In this document: positions 1 to 11,700 of the stretch, in pieces
Numbering within the stretch: the first letter of the stretch is position 1
Layout: each line of letters opens with the position of its first letter
IMG/VR virus record: IMGVR_UViG_3300020438_000283
Location: 1-23,366 of that record
From: a virus
Reading direction: 5' to 3' (one strand)
DNA length: 23,366 bases
Notes under the pieces: model-generated
Databases searched by the model: none
What the model was told of the DNA's origin: nothing
Seen by the model: only the letters and a program-made list of their open reading frames with translations
Position numbers and translations under genes: made by a program

Positions 1-2
1 AT

Positions 3-71
3 TACCTAAATCCAGACAAAGAAGGTGTTATAGACCCTAAAAATCTCAAAATAGAAACACAAAAACTTTAA
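3..71 (+). CDS. C-terminal end of an unidentified upstream gene (5' partial)
   Basis: An open frame enters from the left edge and ends at a TAA at 69-71. It encodes 22 residues ending in DPKNLKIETQKL. The fragment is lysine-rich and shows no recognisable motif, so the product cannot be named. It lies nine bases upstream of the next small gene on the same strand, suggesting shared transcription with it and termination at the hairpin at 234-261. That it is a real gene end is inferred only from the open frame and tight spacing. Confidence 0.5.
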   Translation, partial: YLNPDKEGVIDPKNLKIETQKL

Positions 72-80
72 TTTTACATT

Positions 81-233
81 ATGGCAGTCAAAACTAAACA
101 AGGATCTTGGGGATCTATGGAGTTTGTAGAAACAACTCCTAAAAAGACCGTACAAGGAAGAGGAAAACATACCAAATACTCTGCAACCTCTCGAAATAAG
201 GCAAAAAAGAGGTATAGAGGTCAAGGAAAATAG
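81..233 (+). CDS. Small very basic protein, 50 residues, function unknown
   Basis: ATG at 81 to TAG at 231-233. The protein starts MAVKTKQGSWGSMEFVE and ends KKRYRGQGK. Lysine and arginine make up a large share of it and acidic residues are almost absent after residue 17, so the pI must be very high. There is no membrane segment or signal peptide. Short basic proteins with the same general look (GSWGS near the N-terminus, YRGQG at the C-terminus) are, as I recall, carried by T4-like cyanophages without assigned function; that link is from memory. The gene is real rather than chance because it fits exactly between the preceding stop and a strong terminator that begins right after its own stop. 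No clear Shine-Dalgarno sequence precedes it. Nucleic-acid binding or a minor virion role are both possible; neither is shown. Confidence 0.75.
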   Translation: MAVKTKQGSWGSMEFVETTPKKTVQGRGKHTKYSATSRNKAKKRYRGQGK

Positions 234-261
234 AAAAAATCGCCCGAAAGGGCGTTTTTTT
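234..261 (+). terminator. Strong intrinsic terminator
   Basis: A perfect five-base-pair all-GC stem (CGCCC 241-245 with GGGCG 250-254) closes a GAAA tetraloop (246-249) and is followed by seven T residues (255-261). A run of six A residues precedes the stem, so it could also work partly in the reverse direction. It starts immediately after the stop of the 50-residue gene and separates that transcript from the baseplate unit starting at gene 25. It is the only such structure I see in the window. Confidence 0.93.
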
Positions 262-290
262 ATGCCTAATAAAAAATTTTATGTTTCGTG

Positions 291-298
291 TCTAAATA
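291..298 (+). promoter_or_regulatory. Putative T4-type late promoter for genes 25-6-7
   Basis: TCTAAATA matches the T4 late -10 box TATAAATA at seven of eight positions and lies 40 bases upstream of the gene 25 start. The box upstream of gene 8 lies at nearly the same distance (44 bases), and both are followed by an A-rich leader containing an AGTAT-like element. In T4, such boxes are read by host RNA polymerase with the phage sigma gp55 and the sliding clamp. That this phage uses the same system is inference. Its position just after the terminator supports it as the start of the baseplate transcript. Confidence 0.6.
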
Positions 299-330
299 AA
301 ACAAGAAAATAGTATTAAATATACCTTTCT

Positions 331-732
331 ATGCCTATCATACGAAAATCTAGGGCGTTTAAGGACATAAGTTTATCTTTTAAACCGCATCCTGTCACTA
401 AAGACCTACCTTCTTTAGTGAATGAACGTGCAATTGTTAGATCAGTTCGTAATTTAATTGAAACTATACCTACAGAAAGGTTTTTTAGACCAGATATTGG
501 AACGAATATACGTGATAGTTTATTTGAAAACTTCCACCCAACCTTACTAACTATCATTGAGGATCAAATAAAAGAAACATTAGCTAATTATGAACCAAGA
601 ATTAATAATGTTAATGTTCAATTAGATCCATACGTAGATAATAATGCATTTGAAGCAACAATATTCTTTGACATTGTTGGATTAGACATTCCAACCCAAT
701 CATTTACATTCCTACTAGAACCTACCAGATAA
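331..732 (+). CDS. 25: gp25-like baseplate wedge subunit
   Basis: This 133-residue protein closely matches the size of T4 gp25 (132). It has the family's features: an N-terminal 'RKSRAFKDISLSF' strand, 'HPVTKDL', then 'RAIVRSVRNLIETIPTERFF', the typical IRSIRNLI/ERPF-type core, and a C-terminal strand ending QSFTFLLEPTR. The gp25 family has the lysozyme-like wedge fold also seen in type VI secretion TssE. It sits with gp6 and gp53 next to the sheath and helps start sheath polymerisation on the baseplate. The ATG at 331 is chosen because the family motif begins five residues in. No good Shine-Dalgarno is visible. Its stop is four bases before gene 6, and the 25-6-7-8 order agrees with a T4-like baseplate cluster. 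An antisense frame over 315-557 is a shadow. Confidence 0.95.
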   Translation: MPIIRKSRAFKDISLSFKPHPVTKDLPSLVNERAIVRSVRNLIETIPTERFFRPDIGTNIRDSLFENFHPTLLTIIEDQIKETLANYEPRINNVNVQLDPYVDNNAFEATIFFDIVGLDIPTQSFTFLLEPTR

Positions 733-736
733 TATA

Positions 737-2782
737 ATGGCGTTCACTCAGTACACAAGCCTAGATTTTGATGAAATAAAGGCACAAATTAAGGATTACC
801 TCAGATCAAACTCTAATTTTACAGATTTTGACTTTGAGGGATCTAATTTTTCAGTCTTAATTGATACACTAGCATATAACACTTACCTCAATTCATTTAA
901 TGCTAATTTATTAGCAAATGAGTCTTTCTTAGATTCAGCAACTTTGAGAGAGAATGTTATATCACTTGCTCGTAATATAGGTTACGTACCCCGTTCAAAA
1001 ACTGCTTCAAGGGCATCTGTTTGGTTTACGGTAGAAGTAGAGGGTGAAGATCCAAACGTCTCTACAGAGCGTTTAAAGAGGGTATATTTAAAGCCAGGTT
1101 TAATATGTGTGGGACAAACGAATGATACTTCATTTAGATTTTCAGTAACAGAATTGCATTCCTCACCTGCGATAGTTGATCGTATAGAAAATGGAAAAAA
1201 TATCTATAGAGCACAATTTGGATCTCCTACTGAACCTATAGAAATTGTTCAAGGAACTTTCCTTTCAAGGACATTTTTATATGCTGCCAATGAAGATCAA
1301 AGATTTATATTAGATAATCCTGATATCGATACTTCTACAATTACAGTTAATGTTGGATCGAAAGATCAAGATGATATAGGATCTCCTATAGGTACTGAGT
1401 GGAAAAAAGTTGATAATATAGTTAATATTAATAAAAACTCTGAAATATTCTTCCTACAAGAAATATCTGATGAAAAACATGAAATATTGTTTGGTGATGG
1501 AATAGTTGGTAAAGCATTAGGATCACAAGCTATTGGTAGAGAAAATACTACAGGAACACCTCTCAGCAATGACAAAGTAATTGTTAATTATATTGTTTGT
1601 GATGGTGAAGAAGGTAATGGTGCTAGTCAATTTGATTTTCAAGGTGGATTCTTAGATGGTGATCCTACTATTGTTGGAACAAAATCAATAAAACCTTTTA
1701 GTTCAATATCAGTTAATACTGTTAGAGGTTCTGGAAATGGTGCTGAAATAGAAAACCTTTCTTCAATTAAATATTATGCTCCTAGATTATATTCTTCTCA
1801 ATATAGAGCAGTTACTGCTAGAGATTATGAAGCAATAATAGAGAGTATCTACCCTAGAACAGAATCAGTTTCTGTTGTTGGTGGTGAAGAATTAAATCCA
1901 CCACAATTTGGTAAGGTTCAAATTAGTATTAAACCAAAGAATGGAACTTATGTTTCTGATTTTGATAAGTTACAAATTAAAAACAAACTTAAAAACTATG
2001 CTGTTGCAGGTATAAATGCTGATATTGTAGATCTTAAAGTTCTATATGTTGAGCTTCATTCAACAGTTTACTATAACAGTGCATATAATTCCAATCCTGC
2101 TGGATTAAAAGCAAATGTAACTTCTGCTCTTGATACTTATTCTGATAATATTGATATTAATAAATTTGGTGGTAGGTTTAAGTATAGTAAGATCTTACAA
2201 TTAATTGATAGAGTTGATGATTCAATCACTTCCAACATCACTAAAGTGATTATTAGAAGGGATATGAAAGTTCTAACTAATCAATTTGCTCAATATGAAT
2301 TATGTTTTGGTAATAGATTTCATATCAATCCTTCAGGATTTAATATAAAGAGTACTGGTTTTAAAATTAACGGTAGTAATAACATCTTATTTTTGACAGA
2401 TGTTCCAAATAAAAAACCAGATGGATCTTTAGATGGTAGCAATATGGGTGTTTTAAGTGCGATTACTAGAAGTCAAACAAATGAACTTAAAGTTATTGTT
2501 AAATCTGTAGGTATTGTTGATTATATTAAGGGTGAAATAATTTTGAATACTATTAATATAACAGAAACCGTTGCTGCTAATGAAATAATTGAGATACAAG
2601 CATTTCCAGAATCTAATGATGTTTTAGGTTTAAAGGATCTTTATCTCACATTTAACACTTCTAATACTACGATAAATATGATTAAGGACGTTATTGCTTC
2701 TGGGGAAGATGTTTCTGGAGTCGTATTCTCAAGGGATTATTACACATCAAGTTATGCTAATGGGGAACTGGAGAGGAAGTAA
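737..2782 (+). CDS. 6: gp6-like baseplate wedge subunit
   Basis: The product is 681 residues, near T4 gp6 (660). Residues about 25-60 carry 'FTDFDFEGSNFSVLIDTLAYNT', matching the T4 gp6 segment DYDFEGSRLNVLCDLLAYNT recalled from memory. The 'LARNIGYVPRSKTASRA' stretch follows, as in T4 (NGYLPTSKSA). The central and C-terminal parts hold the Baseplate_J-type core: 'YYAPRLYSSQYRAVTARDYEAI' near residues 347-370, then 'GKVQISIKPKNGTYV'. In T4, gp6 forms the continuous ring of the inner baseplate and contacts gp7, gp25 and gp53; the same role is expected here. The start four bases after gene 25 and the stop three bases before gene 7 suggest translational coupling. The Shine-Dalgarno of gene 7 lies within its last codons. 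Confidence 0.96.
   Translation: MAFTQYTSLDFDEIKAQIKDYLRSNSNFTDFDFEGSNFSVLIDTLAYNTYLNSFNANLLANESFLDSATLRENVISLARNIGYVPRSKTASRASVWFTVEVEGEDPNVSTERLKRVYLKPGLICVGQTNDTSFRFSVTELHSSPAIVDRIENGKNIYRAQFGSPTEPIEIVQGTFLSRTFLYAANEDQRFILDNPDIDTSTITVNVGSKDQDDIGSPIGTEWKKVDNIVNINKNSEIFFLQEISDEKHEILFGDGIVGKALGSQAIGRENTTGTPLSNDKVIVNYIVCDGEEGNGASQFDFQGGFLDGDPTIVGTKSIKPFSSISVNTVRGSGNGAEIENLSSIKYYAPRLYSSQYRAVTARDYEAIIESIYPRTESVSVVGGEELNPPQFGKVQISIKPKNGTYVSDFDKLQIKNKLKNYAVAGINADIVDLKVLYVELHSTVYYNSAYNSNPAGLKANVTSALDTYSDNIDINKFGGRFKYSKILQLIDRVDDSITSNITKVIIRRDMKVLTNQFAQYELCFGNRFHINPSGFNIKSTGFKINGSNNILFLTDVPNKKPDGSLDGSNMGVLSAITRSQTNELKVIVKSVGIVDYIKGEIILNTINITETVAANEIIEIQAFPESNDVLGLKDLYLTFNTSNTTINMIKDVIASGEDVSGVVFSRDYYTSSYANGELERK
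2771..2776 (+). promoter_or_regulatory. Shine-Dalgarno of the giant gene 7
   Basis: GAGAGG, nine bases upstream of the ATG at 2786, lies inside the last codons of gene 6. It is the clearest ribosome binding site in the window; the other starts have weak or no such sequence. It fixes the start of gene 7 and suggests coupling to termination of gene 6 translation. Confidence 0.75.
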
Positions 2783-2785
2783 AGA

Positions 2786-5700
2786 ATGTTAGATATTGAT
2801 ACAAGAGTAAAATTAAATCAGATAATTGAAAATCAATTACCTGAATTTTTAAGGTCTGATTTTCCTTTAGCTGAAGATTTCCTTAAAACTTATTATCTTT
2901 CGCAAGATTCTCAAGGTTCTCCTGGAGATATACTTAATAATTTTGACCAATACATTAAAGTTGATAATTTAACATCAGATGTTATATCTGGTAGTGCTAC
3001 TTTAAATGAAGACATTGATGCTACAACTAGCGAAATTACTTTATCATCAGAGAATAATCCATATCCAACAGAGGGATATCCTTCTGAATATGGATTATTG
3101 AGAATAAATGATGAAATTATTACCTATACTAGTAAGACAGCAACTACTTTTAGTGGTTGTATTCGTGGTTTTAGTGGTATAACGGAATATAATGTAGGTA
3201 TTGCTACATATATCACTAGTCCAAATGGTGATCCAACTCAGTTTAGAAATTCTGTTCCTGCATCTCATAAAATTGGAGCAAAAGTTACCAATCTTAGTGT
3301 ATTATTCTTACAGGAATTTTATAAGAAATTAAAGAAACAGTTCTTACCTGGATTTGAAAATGTAGATTTTACTAATAATCTTAATGTTGGCAACTTCTTT
3401 AAACACGCTAGATCTTTCTATCAATCAAAAGGTATAGAAGAATCTGTAAAAATATTGTTTAGGGTTCTTTATGGTGTTGATCCTATTATTCTAGATTTAG
3501 AAGATCGTTTAATTAAACCATCTGCTTCAGAATATATTCGTAGAGAAATTGTTATAGCAGAACCAATATCAGGAAATCCTGCTAATTTAGTTGGACAAAC
3601 AATTTATAAGTCTACTGATTTAGAAACTAATGCTTCAGTGTCTGAAGTTGAACCATTAACAAGGGAAGATAAACTATATTATAAGTTATCATTATTCATT
3701 GGATTTAGTGATAGAGATCTTATAGAAGGTACATTTACTATACCAGGTAAAACTAGGGTTTTAGAAAATTGTCCTGTTGGGTTTTCAACAATATCTGTTG
3801 ATTCTACCGTTGGGTTTGGGCATACAGGAACGATTATAAGCGGCACTAATTCAGTAGACTATACATCTAAGTCTATTAACCAATTCTACGGTTGTAGCGG
3901 CATTGTAGAGGCAATCAGTGTCGGTTCTGATATTAGATCTAATGAAGTTATTTTTGGATATGAAGACGGTGATCTCAATAATAAAACAGAATTAAGAATT
4001 ACAGGAGTTATATCAGATTATGAAGGATTAAGTGATATTTCTTTAATTAACGAAGGTGAAGATATTTTTGTTAAGAATGTTGGAGAATCTGTACAAAATG
4101 TATCCGATCCTACTTATAAAGAAATATTTGCCAATTCATTTATCTACAATACAAGTTGTAGATATCAAATTGAATCTATTAATGGATCTACTTTTAAGCT
4201 ATTAAGCACTATTGACAAGTCAAGTTTAAGACTTGGGGATTCTCTTGAAATACTAGAAAGAAATAGCAATACAAAAATTGCTGATGCTAGTATTACAGAT
4301 TTAGATACTGTTAATAACAGTATAATAGTAAGTGGATTATTTACTGTTAATTCATTACAAGAATATGATATTAGAAGAAAGATAAGAAAGGTTTCATCTT
4401 CTGGGGTAGAACTTAGAGAAGGTAATAATTCTTATATTGGAGATATTTTAAATGTTTATGTTGATGGTGAACAAGATGGATATGTTGCATCTAATTCACT
4501 TCCTAGTTATGATTTAGATAGTACGGTTAAAGTAAATAAGAATACTCTAACTGCTGGAGATTCTTCTGAATATGGAGTGTACGATCTTAATTGCGATAAA
4601 CCCGAAAATCTACGTCCAGCAGGTACTGTATGCTATCAATTTAGAGCACCAGGACTTCATATTGATGATCAAGTAAAACAAATAGGGTCTAGTGGGCAGT
4701 TAATACGAATTGATTCTTTTGAATATCTAACACTTGATGAACCTTCAACATTTATAACTGGAGAGTCTATAATTTATAGTTCTAATGACGGATCTACTGA
4801 TTATCCAGGATTAGAAAGTGGAAAGGTATATTATATTGAAGTTAAAAAATCTGATAAAAGAAAAATTAGATTATATAATTCAATAACACAGGTTGGGTCA
4901 GATGAAGATTTTATTCCAATTGGTATTTGCAATATAACTGATTCTCATACATTAACTAAAGAAACACAGTATGGTAAGAAATTAGGTTCAAATAAAATAT
5001 TAAGAAAATTCCCACTATCACAAGATTTATTTGTTGCAGGTACTGATGAAGTTCCTTCTAGAGAAATTGGGATATTAATTGATGGTGTTCAGATTAAAAC
5101 ACCAATTTCAGAAGATTATATGTATTATGGACCAATTGAGTCTATTGACATATACAATGGTGGTGAAGATTATGATGTAGCAAATCCACCAAAATTAGTA
5201 ATTCAGGATAGTCATAATTCTGGTATGAATGCATTTGCAGAACCAGTTGTTACTGGATCCGTTAAAAATGTATTTGTAGATCCAAGTAAGTTTGATATTG
5301 ATAATGTAGTCTCTATTTCTATAGAGGGTGGTAATGGTGGTGGATGTATATTAGAACCTATTGTAAGAAAGAGATTTAGAGAATTAAATTTTGATAGTAG
5401 AGATACATTTTTTGCTGGTGGTGTTTCTATTGAAAATGAAACAATAACATTTACTGATAATCACAATCTAGAAACAGGGGAAACTGTTTATTATAGTAGT
5501 AATGGAAACCCTGAAATGGGTATTGGTCCAGCTTATGATACTACAAATACTGCTACTGGAACATTATCAAATGGTGCTCCATATGTAATTCGTAAAGTAA
5601 ATGAAAAAACAGTTACTTTGTATAATAAGTATGATGATGCAATAGGAATAGCAGGTATCAATACTATTGGATTTTCTACTTCAACTAAAGCAAGTGGTAC

Positions 5701-8700
5701 TCATAAGTTTAGAACAGGTCTTAAGAGTTATTTGTCTAATATTAAAGTTATAGAATCTGGAAGTGGATATACCTATAAAAAGATTAATGTTAATCCATCA
5801 GAAATCTCAACAGGTCACGCAAAAATAGATTATAACGATCATGGATTTAATGATGGTGATATTATCGAATATCTTCCAACTGTAGGTCTTGGAACTACAG
5901 TACCTAAAGCAATTGATGGGTTAGACACAACAAAAATATATAAAGTTCTAAAACTTGATGAACATTCATTCAGATTGGCAGATGCTGGATATGCTAATAC
6001 AATATCATCTGTAAATTATGAAAGGCGTGAATATGTTGGATTAGGATCAACTGGTACTGGATATCAAACCTTTAAGTATCAAGATATTAAAGTAAAGGCA
6101 GATATAACTTATACTGGTATTACATCAGAGACAAATTTAGAAAATTATCATTATACTTTCACACCTGTTGTTACTGGAAGTATAACTGATGTTAATATCT
6201 ATGAACATGGAACAAAATACGGAACAACTGTATTAAACCACCATAAAGATCCTTTAGTTAGATTAGAAACTGGTAAGGAAGCTGAATTAGGTTTAAGTGT
6301 AGTTGATGGAAAAATTGCTGATGTTCAAGTATTGAATAAAGGAAAGGAATATTATTCTTTACCTGATATTGTTGTAGAAACTACTGGAATAACAACTACA
6401 GGTATCTACGGAAATGGTGCTATTTTAAGACCAGTTATTTCAGATGGTAAATTAACTGAAGTTGTCGTAATTAATAGTGGAATTGGATATACTGCAGGTC
6501 AAGTTAACGCATATCCTGTTACTAGAGGTAAAAGGGGTTTACTTGATTCTAGAATTAAGAGACATATTATCGATAATATAAGCAGACAAAGTAATTATGG
6601 ATTAGACTCTATAACTGGAGATCTTAATTTAAGTGTAATTGGTTATAACCAGACTATTGCTAATGCTTTTGGTGATGATGGCACAGAACATTCTCCTATA
6701 GTTGGATGGGCATATGATGGTAATCCAATATATGGTCCTTATGGTTATACCGATTCGACAAAATTAGGTCCTATAGTTGGTATTGTGACTTCTGGATATG
6801 TTTTAGATTCTGTTGGAATATCAAGTGATTATAATAATGGTCTTAGACCAGATTCTACTCAATATCCAGCAGGATACTTTACAACTGATTGGATTTATAA
6901 TGGTAGTGGGCAACTTGATAAGCATAATGGTAGATATTGTAAGACTCCAGAATTTCCAACTGGTGTTTATGCATATTTTGCTGGAGTAAGTACTAGTATA
7001 CAAACTAACCAATTAGTACCAAAATATCCATATTTTATTGGTAATAGTTATAGATCACCCTTTATATCATCAAATACAACGTTAACTCAGGAATTTGATT
7101 TTAATAGAAGTAGTCTTTCAAGAAACACTTTTCCATATAAAGTCAATGAAGAATTTGCAAATAATGACTTTATTGTAGAATCAAACGAATATCTAAGACA
7201 ACACAGTACTGTTGAATCAGTAACAACAGGATTAGTTGATGAGATACAAGTTTTAGATGGTGGTAAAGACTATAAAGTTGGTGATTTTACTGTATTTGAC
7301 AACGAAGGAACTAATGGTTCTGGTGTTAGAGGATTGGTTAAATCTATAGCAGGTATAGGTGTTTCTAGTATTGAGACTGAAGTTGATAAGTTTGAGAATG
7401 CTGTCTTTGTATGGGAATCTGAAAATGAAGTATCCGCAAATTATTATCCATTTATTGAAGTAAATAATAAAGATTCTGTTGCTATTTCAGGTCTTAGTAG
7501 TTCTATTGTTGGATTGACAGATTCATTCAGTGTTGGTGTTAAGACTGATACTATTGGATTAGCAAAAACAATGTCTTATAACAACCTTTTAACTGGTGTA
7601 GTTGAAGATATTTACGTTAATATTATACCAAAAACAGTATCTATTGGTTCATCTTTAAGAATTAATAATGATGAAATTGTTCAGGTATTGAATAAGTTTG
7701 ATCTTGGATCAATTTTAAGAGTTAAAAGATTTGGTGTAGGTGCTGCACATAGTTACAGTTCTAGAATAGATGTTTTAAATACAAAAATTACTATACCAGT
7801 TAGAGTTAAAAGGTTTGAATCTGATCTTAATCATAAATTATTTTTCAATGCTAAACAATCTGTTGGTTTAGGTCTTACAGTTGGTGGTGGCATAAGTGTT
7901 GATTACACTGTAGGTGAAACAACTACAGAGATTCCTATTCCAACTAGAGCAATATATCTACCAAATCATCCATTTAAAACTGGAGAAAAAATAACATTTA
8001 AGAAAAGAGGAACAGCATCTTCTTTACTTGTTGGAGAATCTGAAACTTCAAGCAATCTATTTAATTTACCTGATGTAACTAGCAATACTTTTGACGTATA
8101 TGCAATTAATAAAGGTCAAAATTATGTTGGACTTGTTACTGTAGTGGGTGCAGCATCTACTTCAGAAGGATTATTTTTCCACGGAAATGGTAGTGATGAT
8201 TTTGAATATTCTTTAGAAACAAAAAATGATCAAGTTATTGGTGATATTGATAAGATAGTTTCTACAATTACAACAAAAATAGGTGCTGCGGATACAACAA
8301 CCCATAATATACAAACTGGAGATATTGTTTCATTAAATGTTGTTCCAAATACAGTTGTTGGGTTAGGTAGTACTGCTCCACTAACATTATCTTTCAATGA
8401 AGAATTCCAGAAGTTAGTAATTAATCAAATATCATTTGCAAATAGTGATATCAATACATCAAGTAGTACAATTACAATTAATAATCATGGATATAAGACA
8501 GGTGATAGAGTTCTTTATGGTAGTACTCAACCTGCAACTGCTAAAGAAGTCTTTAGTAATTCGATAGAAGATTTAAATGGATGCTATTTTGTAAGTGAAG
8601 TAGATTCTAATATAATACAATTAGGTAAAACATTATCAGATGTTAAAACTGATCCACCACAATTAATTGATCTTAAAACTACTGGTGGTGCTGTTCATAC

Positions 8701-11700
8701 ATTTGGTTTAGTTAATCCGCAGATTGAAGTTGTTAAAAAATCAAGATTAACTTTTGGTGTTGGTAGCTCTACTTTAAATGGATATGATTTAAAATTCTAT
8801 TATGATCAAGACTTTAAAAATGAGTTTGTTAGCGTTGGTGTTGGCGAAACATTCAATGTAATTTCTAATGGTGCTATTGGAATAGGTTCTACTGCTACAA
8901 AATCTGTTGCATTTACAAATTCAACCCCCTCTCGGTTATATTATTCTTTAAGTAAGGGTGGATATATCAGTACTGCAGATACATTAGTAGAGAATAATTC
9001 AGAAATAAAATTCATTAATAGTGAATATAACGGAGATTATAGAGTACTTGGAATAACTTCAGATACTTTCCAAATATCTCCCTACTCTGTTCCTTCTGTA
9101 TTAACATATAAAGAAGATCAATGTGAAGTAATAAATTACTCTACAGAATCTAAAACTGTACGTGGTCCTATTAATGAGATAAAAGTAATATCTAAAGGTT
9201 TTAACTATAAGTCATTACCTAAGTTTAGTTACGTTTCTAGTGATGATGGACAGAATGCTAATGTTGTTGCATTATCAACATCAATAGGTAGAATAAATGA
9301 ACTTAGAATTGTTGATATTGGATATGAATACGCTTCAGATAAAACACTAAGTCCAGAAGCATTTGTTCCTCCAATAATTAGAATTGATAATCTTGATACT
9401 GTTAAAGAGGTTAAAGTTGTTGATGGTGGTAAAGAATACTTGAGTCCACCTGATATTGTTGTTTATGATCCAGATACAGATAAAATTGTTGATAGTACTT
9501 CATTAGTATCTAAAACACCTAATCAATCAATATCTGAAGTTGAAGTAATAGCACCAATACAAGGTCTTAATTCGATTAATCATAGGATTATTTCAATTAA
9601 TAATTCAAATGGAGTTGGTATTAACTCTATGACTGGTGGTGGAACTGGTATTGTTACTTGTGTTCTTAATACACCTATTGATGGATTTGCTGTCCCACCA
9701 TTTAGTATTGGTGATGATATTTTTGTTGAAGGTGTTGAATTATTTGGTGAAGCAGGTATTGGAACTCAGAGTAATGCTGGTTCTGGTATATCAAGTGAAG
9801 GTGATGGTTATAATTCTGCAAATTATCAATATAGATTCTTTAAAGTTGATGATTTTATAAACACAAATCCAGCAGTATTAAAATATAATCTAATTGGATT
9901 GACTACAAATCCAGGTATTGCTAAAACTTTCCAATCTGGATATGCAAATATTGTTAATAGATCTAAATATCCAGTTTTAGAATCTATACAAGAAAGAGGT
10001 AAGTATGTTATTAACGAATCTCTATATATCCTATTTAATGATCAATTTGTTAAGAGGGATTTAAAAGTTGTAGATGTTAGAGATGACTATATTAAGATTG
10101 ATGGTAAGTATGAATTGAAAATTGGTGATAGGATTAAAGGTAGTGTAAGTGATGTTACATCTTCAGTGATTGGTATTACTGAAAATAAAGCTAGATTTAA
10201 AGTTAATTACTCTAATCGTCAAGATCAGGGATGGGTTGATGATACAGGTAAGATTGGTGAGGATCATCAAGTATTACCGAATAATGATTATTATCAAAAC
10301 TTATCATATTCAGTTAAAAGTAGTATTACTTGGGATAGTTTTGTTGATGTTTTAAACAGAACAGTACATCCTGCAGGGTTAAAGAACTTTGCAGATGTTA
10401 GTATTGGATCTACAGTGAATGTTTCAGCTTCTTATGGAGCAACTACTAATAACGTTGTTATCTTAGATGTCTTAAATGAAAAGCGAGTTGATACTATTAA
10501 TAACTATGATCTTGCTCTTGATTATGACTCTAGAGATAGTAAATCCAAATTTATACAATTTGAAAATAAAAAGTTAACTGACTTTACTAAGTGTAAAACT
10601 AATAGAGTTCTTATTCATGATGATATTAGTCCTTTGTTCTCAAGTAAAGGGATACAGGATCTATTTACTGAGGTAGAAGAACTAACTTCCAATTATAGCA
10701 AATATCTTATACAAATTGTAGATCCTGATACTTTTGATGTACAAATTAGTGATTTAGTTGTATTAACATCAACTAATGATGCATATCTTATTGAAAAGAC
10801 TAGTGATTACACTAATATGAAGTTAGGTGAGTTCTCTGCAGAGTCGGATTCATTCAATAGAAAGACATTAAGATTTGATCCAACTGAAAAATATGATAAA
10901 GATCATGATATAAAGATACTTAAAACTTCATTTAATACATCTGTAGAGTCTGTTGGAACTAAGAGTATTGGTTCAATAGATTTATTAAACAAAAATGTTG
11001 GTATTGGTACAACGACAATTGGATTTACTACCACAACCATTGCAGAATTTGATATTAATGATTTTAATGGATTTAGTGCTAATGTTTTATTGCAAGATGA
11101 TATAACTAAAGAATTGAGTTATAATGAAGTCATTGTTGACTTTGATGGAACTAATACTTATTATTCTGAAGTTTATAGTGATAGTTTAACTTTCAGTTAT
11201 AGTTCTAGTAATATTGGAGTACTTACAGCAAAATATGATTCTGGAAAAGTCTACTTTAACTGTGAAAATGAAACTATCAGAAAAATAAATGTTAATGCTT
11301 CAATTGTTGGATTTGGTACAACAACTGCAGGAATAGGAACTTATAGATATGCAGTACCTGGACAACCACCTGGTGCAGAAAGAAGTGCAAGGTTAGAATC
11401 AACTTATAATACTGGAACATCGACTCCAATACCAGTAACAACTATTAATAAAAATTGGGATAGTTCCGTTAAATCATTGGTTAGGGTTTCTACTACTGGA
11501 GATTCTGCAATACATGAATTGGTTGTTCTTCAAGATGAAGGTCAAGCAACAACTATTCAATATCCATACACTGGTGCTTCTTCTACTGGTATAGGTACTT
11601 TTGGGGCTGTTACTTCTGGATCTTATGTAACAATCAATTTCTATCCAGATGTTAATCAAACCAATTTGGTTGAAGTTCAAAGTTATAATGAGATTTTCTA

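Noticed and set aside
6-224. 72-codon minus-strand frame over the small basic gene
   Set aside because: Antisense to the 50-residue gene, which has the better context (tight spacing and a terminator right after its stop). The predicted product is Phe/Ser/Cys-rich, low-complexity sequence.
2671-2678. GATAAATA inside gene 6, a late-promoter-like box
   Set aside because: One mismatch from consensus, but it is internal to coding sequence, over 100 bases from the next start, and such AT-rich octamers are expected by chance here.
9636-9860. Plus-strand frame with a leucine/valine-rich product inside gene 7
   Set aside because: The hydrophobic sequence is what a shifted reading of Gly/Val/Asp codons produces. 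The in-frame gene 7 product continues through it with recognisable repeats on both sides.
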